A stretch of DNA of 6,785 nt. Origin: Phycisphaerales bacterium (GTDB lineage Bacteria; Planctomycetota; Phycisphaerae; Sedimentisphaerales; Anaerobacaceae). Each line of letters opens with the position of its first letter. The stretch's first letter is position 1. Below are positions 1-5,327 of this stretch, one piece after another. Under the pieces are notes generated by a model. It ran no database searches. It was not told the DNA's origin and worked only from the letters and a program-made list of their open reading frames with translations. The translations under genes and the position numbers were made by a program. The DNA lies in NCBI GenBank assembly GCA_011057845.1, contig DSDB01000531.1, positions 1-6,785 of the forward strand. Reading direction: 5' to 3'.

Positions 1-1304
1 ACCGTGATCGTGGGGTCCACCTGCACGCCCCATGACAACTCATACACCTCTCGCCCGGCCTCCGCGCCAAGGCGCCGCCAGACCGCGCCGGCGGGCACAC
101 CCGTGAACTCCGCGAACGGCACAAGTCCCAGACTGCCCTCGATAGAGGCCTTTATCTCGTCGGCCGTATCTCGGTCGACCATCGACGTCCGGACCGCATC
201 GTCCGGCCCCTCCCTCCATGTCCTGGCCCCGGCCACACTATCCCACAACGTCAACTCATCACCGGTCTTCAAAAGCCTCAGACCCATCTCCCTCGAGACC
301 CATTGCTCCTGGATCGGGTTGTCATGCCCTGCCTCAAAACCAGCAACATAGACATTCCGCGCCTCGTGGATGGCCCTATAAACCGCCTCCAGGCTGACTG
401 CCTGCGCGGTATTGAGCGAGAGCAGAACCAGGCCGCCGGCGACCGCCAGAACCGCCGCGACGGCCGCACCGGCCCTGATCAACACCCTCCGCGACAGGCG
501 ACCGAACCCCGCCCCCAGCCGCGCCACACCCACCCGGATCGGATACCCGGAATAATCCGCCGAGGATCGGGGGTCGGATCGACGTTCTGCGTCGCTGACC
601 AGGTGAAAACGAGTTGCCACGACCGATCCGCGGGGCTCCAGGAAGCAAGAAACGGTCCGATGGGCCGCCTGAATCCTGCCCAGACATTCGGCGCATTGCC
701 CGACATGGTCGAGCGTCGCCGCATCCATCTGACAGCCGCCCGGCCACACCGTGGCCAGATTGAAGACCTGGCCGCCGCTGATGCAATTGCGCGGGTCGGG
801 CGTCCACCCGCGGGTCTGCCGGTCGTGGCGGTCAAGCCCGTCTATCAGTGCCTGTCGGCTATCATATACGGCCTGGCGACAAACCCGGCAGGTGCGCATG
901 TGCCCCAGTACCTCAGGCGGAACCTCAGACAACCGCCCGCCAGCCACCGCCGCAACAGCACCCGCGGCCTCCTCGCAGGTCCTCTTCTGCGGGGACTGCT
1001 GCGCGTTGAGCATCTCCGTCAGCCTCACAGCGCCTTCAAAACCCGGATCCAGATCGCCGATGGCCTCCAAATCACCGCGACAGGCCTCACAATGGTCCAA
1101 ATGTACCGTCAACGGCGTGGGAATGCGGACACACAGCCTCCCGCACGCCATAGCCGGCAGATACAGCCGGGCCGTCCGGCACTCAACATGCCTGTCGGCC
1201 CACCTGAAGTGCGCATCGAGCACACGGGCCATTTGTCGCACATAAGTAGTCTCCTGGTCCGGCGTATCCGCCCCGCCGCTGAAGCTATTTCCGCTCCGCA
1301 TCAT
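1..1304 (-). CDS. Membrane-anchored anti-sigma-like protein with three tandem zinc modules (C-terminus cut by window edge)
   Basis: The minus frame is open from ATG at 1304 to the left edge (434 full codons, no stop), so the C-terminus is missing. The cytoplasmic part (about residues 1-272) carries three copies of one spacing: C42-x25-H68-x3-C72-x2-C75, C110-x24-H135-x3-C139-x2-C142 and C174-x25-H200-x3-C204-x2-C207. The H-x3-C-x2-C core is the zinc signature of ZAS-type anti-sigma factors, which usually have one copy. A hydrophobic Ala/Val/Leu/Gly segment at about 275-298, preceded by arginines (RLSRRVLIR), should cross the inner membrane and put residues from about 303 outside the cytoplasm. 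That part (SLEAVYRAIHEARNVYV onward) vaguely recalls LolA/MucB-like sensor domains, but I cannot assign it. The start overlaps the sigma gene by 20 bases; GGGAG lies 5 bases upstream of ATG 1304 and 8 upstream of ATG 1301. Inferred role: sequester the neighbouring sigma factor and release it on an envelope signal. Family recognition is good; the partner is inferred from position. Confidence 0.82.
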   Translation of the reverse strand, partial: MMRSGNSFSGGADTPDQETTYVRQMARVLDAHFRWADRHVECRTARLYLPAMACGRLCVRIPTPLTVHLDHCEACRGDLEAIGDLDPGFEGAVRLTEMLNAQQSPQKRTCEEAAGAVAAVAGGRLSEVPPEVLGHMRTCRVCRQAVYDSRQALIDGLDRHDRQTRGWTPDPRNCISGGQVFNLATVWPGGCQMDAATLDHVGQCAECLGRIQAAHRTVSCFLEPRGSVVATRFHLVSDAERRSDPRSSADYSGYPIRVGVARLGAGFGRLSRRVLIRAGAAVAAVLAVAGGLVLLSLNTAQAVSLEAVYRAIHEARNVYVAGFEAGHDNPIQEQWVSREMGLRLLKTGDELTLWDSVAGARTWREGPDDAVRTSMVDRDTADEIKASIEGSLGLVPFAEFTGVPAGAVWRRLGAEAGREVYELSWGVQVDPTIT

Positions 1305-1854
1305 TATCGCTCCCTTCTTTCTTTCTCACGTCTTCCATGATCTTACGCATTTTCGCCAGAGCCGTCGATATGTACCGGCTCACGGAATCTTCACTGATGC
1401 CCATAATCGCGGCTATCTCCGCATTGCTCCTGGCCTCGCGGAACCGCAGGCGGACGGCCAACGATCTCTGCCTTGCCTCGTACTGGTCAAAGGCCCCAAG
1501 CAATGCGTCCAGTTGTTCTTCCTCTACTATGGCGTCGCCGGGCCCGCCGTTATTGACACTTTTTTTGAAATATCTGCAATATTTCTCCACCCGGGCCGCG
1601 CGCCGCCTGGCCCTCCGTTGGGTATCCAGGGCGTCGAAAACCAGCAATTTGCGCAGAAAACCCCTAATGTTCTTCACTCGGGGCCCAATAGGTCTCTGGA
1701 CCAGACGCAGAAAGAAATCCTGAAAAAGGTCCTCGGCGTCCGAATCATTCACGGTCAGCCCGCGGATAACCTGTCGGATATACACCCCATGCTCCAGGAT
1801 GATATCGAGTGCGGCCTTGACGTTCTCAGAGAGCTTCTCGTTATCCGGTTCCAT
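1285..1854 (-). CDS. ECF-like RNA polymerase sigma factor
   Basis: A 189-residue sigma70-family protein with only regions 2 and 4, the ECF layout. Region 2 is at about residues 22-85 (DAEDLFQDFFLRL at 39-51, then RGFLRKLLVFDALDTQRR for promoter melting and -10 binding). Region 4 is at about 115-173, with the helix-turn-helix NAEIAAIMGISEDSVSRYIS at 144-163 for -35 recognition. The linker (KKSVNNGGPGDAIVEEEQ) is of a kind I associate with planctomycete ECF-like factors. The open frame extends up to a TTG at 1932, but I chose ATG 1854: a good promoter predicts transcription starting near 1934, and the extra 26 residues (GSPPPFYRNPAGQ...) look non-conserved. The Shine-Dalgarno site is weak (AGGA 13 bases upstream). 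The downstream gene overlaps and is probably its anti-sigma factor. Target genes cannot be read from the window; the adjacent PEP-CTERM gene is only a candidate. Confidence 0.88.
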   Translation of the reverse strand: MEPDNEKLSENVKAALDIILEHGVYIRQVIRGLTVNDSDAEDLFQDFFLRLVQRPIGPRVKNIRGFLRKLLVFDALDTQRRARRRAARVEKYCRYFKKSVNNGGPGDAIVEEEQLDALLGAFDQYEARQRSLAVRLRFREARSNAEIAAIMGISEDSVSRYISTALAKMRKIMEDVRKKEGSDNDAERK

Positions 1855-1867
1855 CCAGCGGTCTTGT

Positions 1868-1882
1868 TCCTGCCCAGCAGGA
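1868..1882 (-). other. Short hairpin in the sigma-factor mRNA leader
   Basis: Minus-strand RNA can form TCCTGC-TGG-GCAGGA, a 6 bp stem with a 3-base loop, ending 13 bases before ATG 1854. The 3' arm contains the only AGGA resembling a ribosome-binding site, so the stem could limit translation of the sigma factor. It is small enough to be chance. Confidence 0.3.
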
Positions 1883-1940
1883 TTCCTATAAAATGGAGGC
1901 GGCGAACCCTTGAAAAGGCATGTTCCACGCAAGAGCCTGC

Positions 1941-1969
1941 ATCATAGACGGCCCGCCGCGCAATATCAA
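1941..1969 (-). promoter_or_regulatory. Sigma70-type promoter for the sigma/anti-sigma operon
   Basis: On the minus strand the -35 box TTGATA (1969-1964) is followed by exactly 17 bases and the -10 box TATGAT (1946-1941), each 5 of 6 to the housekeeping consensus. Transcription would start near 1934, leaving a leader of about 80 bases before ATG 1854. It lies downstream of the hairpin that ends the PEP-CTERM gene, so the sigma operon probably has its own transcript. An ECF-type GGAAC element occurs at about 1928-1924, but I see no convincing partner -10 element for it. Confidence 0.6.
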
Positions 1970-2029
1970 GAGCCGTAGACCCCGGCGGACCATCTTGCTC
2001 GCATCGTCTGCGATCTCGGCGCATAGCAA

Positions 2030-2060
2030 AGGGACTGCACCCGCAAGGATTGCAGTCCCT
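2030..2060 (-). terminator. Terminator-like hairpin after the PEP-CTERM gene
   Basis: A perfect 10 bp inverted repeat (AGGGACTGCA at 2030-2039 and TGCAGTCCCT at 2051-2060) with an 11-base loop lies 30 bases after the TAA of the PEP-CTERM gene. On the minus strand the stem is followed by only three T residues before GC, so as an intrinsic terminator it is imperfect and could allow read-through into the sigma gene, or act as a 3'-end stabilising stem. Confidence 0.6.
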
Positions 2061-2090
2061 GTATTCGCAACTTGGAAAAACCCGTATGTC

Positions 2091-2759
2091 TTAGCCGCGG
2101 CGCTTCCTCAGCAGGCCCAGACCGCCAAGGCCCAGCAGGGCGATGGTCGCAGGCTCCGGGATGGCGCCGATGATGTAGAAATTCTGGTTCGTGGGATGCA
2201 GGCCGAAGTTATAGGTGCCGGCCGGCATGAAATCCGTCGTGGCGTACACGCTCATCGGACGGTCGTTGTCGCCGCCGATGTACACATTCAGCCCTGTGTC
2301 AACGAACGTGCCGGGGGCCGCCCACGTGTGGACGATCAGATCGACCGCCTCCTGCTGCGACTCGAACACCACGACACTGCCGTCGGTCTTGTAGCTATCC
2401 GGAATTCGGTCATCAACCGCGATGGCGAGAATCGCCGGCTGGCCAATGGTTACGGCGTAGTTGACCATGATATTGGTCGTAGCCTTGTCCGTGTTGAACG
2501 TCGAAACGTACTCCGCCCCGATCAACTGCGCGGGGGTATTGACCCACGTATATGTGCGATCCGAATAGATGAGGTTACCGTCCATCAGACCACCGACCGG
2601 CATGGGAAGCGGGTCCGTGTCCTTGTCAAACACGCCGATGGGTGCACGATTGCCCGCGGTACCCCGCGTGCGGTCCACGTTGGTGATGAGTGCCGCCGAC
2701 GCGACCTGACTCACACAGAGAGCCGCCAGGGCCACCAATAACGCTGTCTTTCTCATCAT
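2091..2759 (-). CDS. Secreted PEP-CTERM-sorted surface protein, function unknown
   Basis: A 222-residue exported protein. The N-terminus is a signal peptide: MMRK, a hydrophobic stretch at about 5-20, and a likely cleavage after VASA (residue 22). The C-terminus is a complete PEP-CTERM sorting signal: IPEP at 200-203, a hydrophobic segment ATIALLGLGGLGLL at 204-217, then the basic tail RKRRG. In known systems exosortase (EpsH/XrtA type) recognises this tail, removes it and delivers the protein to the cell surface or matrix. The sorting enzyme is not in this window. The middle (about 23-198) is beta-rich in character, contains no cysteine and has motifs such as GAEYVSTFNTDK and AIAVDDRIPD; I do not recognise a catalytic family. 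Start ATG 2759 or the adjacent ATG 2756; AAGGAAGG lies just upstream, which fits either. A terminator-like hairpin follows, and a candidate promoter lies about 150 bases upstream. Confidence 0.9.
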   Translation of the reverse strand: MMRKTALLVALAALCVSQVASAALITNVDRTRGTAGNRAPIGVFDKDTDPLPMPVGGLMDGNLIYSDRTYTWVNTPAQLIGAEYVSTFNTDKATTNIMVNYAVTIGQPAILAIAVDDRIPDSYKTDGSVVVFESQQEAVDLIVHTWAAPGTFVDTGLNVYIGGDNDRPMSVYATTDFMPAGTYNFGLHPTNQNFYIIGAIPEPATIALLGLGGLGLLRKRRG

Positions 2760-2911
2760 CTACCTTCCTTTCGCCCAGTAGCCGCCCAGGTGTCCACCAC
2801 AATGCAGCCACCCTGCGGCATGCCAGATTCTTCACGGTTTCCGCTGTCCTTGCCCACAGTACCCAGACACTGCGCCCGGATACCGAGTACAGCCAATTCC
2901 ATACTTTACTA

Positions 2912-2941
2912 GTTTTACCATATTACCCATATTCACGTCAA
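2912..2941 (-). promoter_or_regulatory. Candidate promoter of the PEP-CTERM gene
   Basis: On the minus strand TTGACG (2941-2936) is followed by 18 bases and TAAAAC (2917-2912), with a TG one base before the -10 box (extended -10). It is the best promoter match in the AT-rich part of the intergenic region and points to the PEP-CTERM gene. It would give a start near 2905 and a leader of about 145 bases. The -10 match is only 4 of 6 and the spacer is 1 longer than ideal. Confidence 0.45.
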
Positions 2942-2944
2942 TAT

Positions 2945-2969
2945 TTTTTTTGGCCAGCCACCAAAAAAA
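2945..2969. repeat. Perfect 9 bp inverted repeat with T and A tracts
   Basis: TTTTTTTGG (2945-2953) and CCAAAAAAA (2961-2969) are perfect inverted copies around a 7-base loop. It sits just upstream of the candidate -35 box of the PEP-CTERM promoter (2936-2941), where an activator site or a UP-like A/T tract would lie. It could also be a weak bidirectional hairpin, although an A-T stem is a poor terminator. Confidence 0.55.
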
Positions 2970-3141
2970 TTTGTGCAGTGCAGAATTATTGGAAAAACCA
3001 CGTTATTGGGGGCTCCAGACCCGGTACTAAAGAGGCCTTGCCGGGCCCGACGATGCCGATTTCGCCGTTTTGTCCTGGTTTTCTACGCCCGCAACCAGCG
3101 TTTTGCGCCGTTTCGCAGGCCGTTACCCGCAAAATCCAGGG

Positions 3142-3170
3142 TTGAGCCGGCCCCGGCCAACTGCTACATT
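3142..3170 (+). promoter_or_regulatory. Candidate promoter of the peptidase/ATP-grasp operon
   Basis: TTGAGC (3142-3147), a 17-base spacer and TACATT (3165-3170) with TG one base before it (extended -10). Both hexamers match the sigma70 consensus at 4 of 6. Transcription would start near 3177, about 86 bases before the preferred GTG start and 32 before the upstream ATG 3209. It is the only reasonable plus-strand promoter I found ahead of the operon. Confidence 0.4.
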
Positions 3171-3246
3171 GGCCTTCACCCACGGCTGAAACGGCCGGGG
3201 CGTCCCAAATGGCGGCGAGATCGCCGTCCGGGGCTTGTGTGCTCAT

Positions 3247-3253
3247 GGGGAGG
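3247..3253 (+). promoter_or_regulatory. Ribosome-binding site that decides the peptidase start
   Basis: GGGGAGG is a strong Shine-Dalgarno sequence placed 9 bases before GTG 3263. The alternative in-frame starts, ATG 3209 and ATG 3245, have only weak G-runs upstream, and the site lies inside the frame downstream of both. This favours the GTG. Confidence 0.5.
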
Positions 3254-3262
3254 TCTGTGTCA

Positions 3263-4288
3263 GTGGCGGCAGAAAGGCCCCAAGCGGACTGGCGGCAGTT
3301 GCCGGAGTCAGAATTGCTGGAGATGAGAATCCGCGACCTGGGTCTGCGCATCGAAGGATCGGCCCTGCAGGGCATGATCGAGCGGCTCTACCAGGAGCTT
3401 GCGGCCAATGGATTGGCCTTCCGGCCCCCCTGCTACCTGGCCGACGAATGGCTCTGCCCCGACAAGGTGCCTATTATCGGAATCCCCTTCTACCTGGCGG
3501 ACCGACGGCTCAAGCGCCTTGAGCAGAAGATCATGTATGAGGTCGAGGGCGGGACCGAGCGCCGCTGCATGCAACTGCTCCGCCACGAATGCGGCCACGC
3601 CATCAACTACGCCTATGAGTTCTTCAAGCGGAGCCGCTGGCGGCAGTTGTTCGGGCGCTTCTCCCAGCGATACTCCGACAACTATGCGTACCGGCCTTAT
3701 TCCCGGCGTTTTGTCTCGCACCTGACCGACCATTACGCACAATCCCACCCCGATGAAGACTTCGCCGAGACGTTCGCCGTCTGGCTGACCCCCGGCAGCG
3801 CCTGGCGGGAGAAGTACCGGACCTGGCCGGTCATCAAGAAGTTGCGCTACGTGGATCGAGCCATGTCGAAGATCGGGGATTCTCCACCCAAGGTCATCGC
3901 GACCGAGCGCCATGTTCCCTGGTCCGCCGCCCGCATGACGTCGACGCTAGGGTCGTTCTACGAGCGGCGGCAACGGGTTCTCGGCACGGAATTTCGCGGA
4001 TACTATGACGATAGCCTGCGAGAATTGTTTTCTCGCCGTCCCGATGAGCCGAATGTCTGTAAGGCCGCGCACCTGCTGCGGGAGAATCGACGTCTGATCG
4101 TAGACAATGTAACGCGCTGGACGGGGCATCGGAAATACGACATTCATCAGTGGGTCAACCGGCTGGCGGCCAGATGCAATGAGATGCGGCTGTACGGTGC
4201 GCCCGACAAAGCAGAGAGCATCGTCGGACTGACGGCGCTGCTGACGGCCCTGGCCAGCAACACGTACCCGGAAACTCGAAGGCCCTGA
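3263..4288 (+). CDS. Putative zinc-binding metallopeptidase (HECGH) paired with an ATP-grasp ligase
   Basis: A 341-residue protein (from GTG 3263) of the 'putative zinc-binding metallopeptidase' type. The zinc site is H108-E109-C110-G111-H112, an HExxH motif in which the histidines bind zinc and the glutamate activates water. The third ligand is probably E165 or E169 in HPDEDFAETFAVWL, a conserved hallmark of the family as I remember it. Other recognisable blocks are PCYLADEWLCPD (56-67), a paired-cysteine segment, and the aromatic-rich YSDNYAYRPYSRRF between the two halves of the site. There is no signal peptide or membrane segment, so it should act in the cytoplasm. The frame also allows ATG 3209 (359 residues) or ATG 3245; I prefer the GTG because of its Shine-Dalgarno site. 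The ATP-grasp gene starts 2 bases after the stop, so the two are almost certainly co-transcribed and probably act on related peptides or amides. The substrate is unknown; family call confident, function not. Confidence 0.85.
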   Translation: MAAERPQADWRQLPESELLEMRIRDLGLRIEGSALQGMIERLYQELAANGLAFRPPCYLADEWLCPDKVPIIGIPFYLADRRLKRLEQKIMYEVEGGTERRCMQLLRHECGHAINYAYEFFKRSRWRQLFGRFSQRYSDNYAYRPYSRRFVSHLTDHYAQSHPDEDFAETFAVWLTPGSAWREKYRTWPVIKKLRYVDRAMSKIGDSPPKVIATERHVPWSAARMTSTLGSFYERRQRVLGTEFRGYYDDSLRELFSRRPDEPNVCKAAHLLRENRRLIVDNVTRWTGHRKYDIHQWVNRLAARCNEMRLYGAPDKAESIVGLTALLTALASNTYPETRRP

Positions 4289-4290
4289 CA

Positions 4291-5298
4291 ATGAAAAAGT
4301 CTCTGGATATCATCCTTCTGGTCGATGAGGCAACGATCCCGCCGGACGATCCGCACATGCTGGAGTCGCCGGACACACCGACCACGGAGTTTCACGTCGC
4401 CGATACGCTGCGGGATCTGGGCCATCGCGTGCGGGTGCTCGGGGCTGGCGGCAACGTCGCGGCGATGGCCGAGGGCCTTACGCGGGAGCCCCCGAACCTC
4501 GTTTTCAATCTCACCGAACACATCGAAGGCAACCGGCTGATGGACAAGAATATCGCCGCCCTGCTGGAGATGACGGGAATCCCCTTTACGGGGGCCGGGC
4601 CGTTGGGACTGCTGCTATGCCGTGACAAACGGCTGTGCAAGCAGTTACTGCGGGCTCACAGAATCCGCGTTCCGGGATTCGCCTCGTTCCCCGTGGGCAA
4701 GCGGTTTCGTCCGCCGGGTGGATTGGTCTATCCCCTGGTGGTCAAGCCCGCCTATGAGGACGGGTCCGAGGGCATCTCGAACGCGTCGCTCGTGGCCAAC
4801 CCCAGGGCCCTGGCCGAGCGGGTGCAGTGGGTCCACGAATCCTTCGCCCAGCCCGTGATCGCCGAGGAATACGTCGAGGGACGCGAACTGTATGTTGCCG
4901 TCCTCGGAAACACCCGGCTGCACGTGTTGCCGGCGCGGGAGTGCCTGTTCGGTTCGGATGACAAAGGGCCGACCATGGCCACGTTTCGCGTCAAGCACAA
5001 TGAGAAGTACCGTCGCAAGTGGAGCATACAGTTCGGATTCGCCGAGGACCTCGACGAGGCGACGCTCCACCGGATCCAGCGAGTTTGCAAACGGGCATAC
5101 CGCGCGATGCAGTTGCGAGACTACGGGCGGATCGACCTGCGGTTGGCGCCCGACGGTCGTTTGGTGGTGCTGGAGGTCAATCCCAATCCGGACATTGCCT
5201 ACGGCGAGGAGGTCGCCGAAGCCGCCGAAAAAGGCGGAATCGGATATGAGGAGTTGCTGCGGCGCATCGTCCGGATGGCTCTGAAACGCTATCCGTAA
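4291..5298 (+). CDS. D-alanine-D-alanine ligase-like ATP-grasp enzyme
   Basis: A 335-residue ATP-grasp protein related to Ddl, which forms an amide bond through an acyl-phosphate intermediate using ATP. Visible elements in order: VFNLTEHIEGN (71-81), the counterpart of the Ddl N-domain loop; DKRLCKQLL (112-120); VVKPAYEDGSEGIS (150-163), with the ATP-binding lysine and glycine-rich loop; EEYVEGRELYVAVLG (192-206); an omega-loop-like KHNEKYRRK (235-243); DYGRIDLR (277-284); and the metal-binding LEVNPNPDI (294-302). Cell-wall Ddl normally ends this site with N-x-x-PG(M/F)T. Here it reads NPNPDI, so the second substrate is probably not D-Ala and I give no ddl symbol. Start ATG 4291 has GAAGG 8 bases upstream and follows the peptidase stop by 2 bases. 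It ends 29 bases from the end of the convergent mnmA, with no obvious terminator between them. The likely job is making a peptide or amide that the partner peptidase trims or reverses; that is inference. Confidence 0.87.
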   Translation: MKKSLDIILLVDEATIPPDDPHMLESPDTPTTEFHVADTLRDLGHRVRVLGAGGNVAAMAEGLTREPPNLVFNLTEHIEGNRLMDKNIAALLEMTGIPFTGAGPLGLLLCRDKRLCKQLLRAHRIRVPGFASFPVGKRFRPPGGLVYPLVVKPAYEDGSEGISNASLVANPRALAERVQWVHESFAQPVIAEEYVEGRELYVAVLGNTRLHVLPARECLFGSDDKGPTMATFRVKHNEKYRRKWSIQFGFAEDLDEATLHRIQRVCKRAYRAMQLRDYGRIDLRLAPDGRLVVLEVNPNPDIAYGEEVAEAAEKGGIGYEELLRRIVRMALKRYP

Positions 5299-5327
5299 CA
5301 TGACATAGTCACCCTGCGGCGGCCCAA

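Larger units (their letters stand above)
2760..3262. other. Divergent intergenic region without a recognisable gene
   Basis: About 500 bases separate the minus-strand PEP-CTERM gene from the plus-strand peptidase gene. The frames that stay open across it give compositionally odd, unrecognisable peptides, so I call no gene. Visible contents are an AT-rich island at about 2900-3005 in an otherwise GC-rich window, an inverted repeat at 2945-2969, a candidate minus-strand promoter at 2912-2941, a candidate plus-strand promoter at 3142-3170 flanked by a GC-rich inverted repeat at 3150-3201, and a strong ribosome-binding site at 3247-3253. I see no tRNA-like or riboswitch-like structure. Confidence 0.6.

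Noticed and set aside
376..835. Two minus-strand open frames of 143 and 118 codons
   Set aside because: Both are out of frame within the anti-sigma gene, which is continuous through this stretch in the third minus frame.
303..1340. Long plus-strand open frame of 345 codons
   Set aside because: It lies antisense to the anti-sigma gene, whose frame shows repeated zinc motifs, a membrane segment and a good start. The plus-strand translation is rich in Arg/Pro/His without any recognisable motif, as expected of a shadow in GC-rich DNA.
1855..1932. N-terminal extension of the sigma factor from TTG 1932
   Set aside because: The predicted transcription start is near 1934, there is no Shine-Dalgarno site, and the peptide does not resemble a sigma region.
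1920..2741. Plus-strand open frame of 273 codons
   Set aside because: Antisense to the PEP-CTERM gene, which has a signal peptide and sorting tail; the plus-strand product has no motif.
2936..2962. Sigma54-type promoter (TGGC...GC) in the AT-rich island, considered because some PEP-CTERM genes use sigma54
   Set aside because: A TGGC is present, but the GC element at the required 10-base spacing is missing.
2690..3326. Plus-strand open frames across the intergenic region
   Set aside because: They are unlike any family, run across the promoters and AT-rich island, and lack ribosome-binding sites.
5301..5311. TGAC-ATA-GTCA dyad between the convergent genes as a shared terminator
   Set aside because: Only 4 bp with no T tract on either strand; too weak to call.
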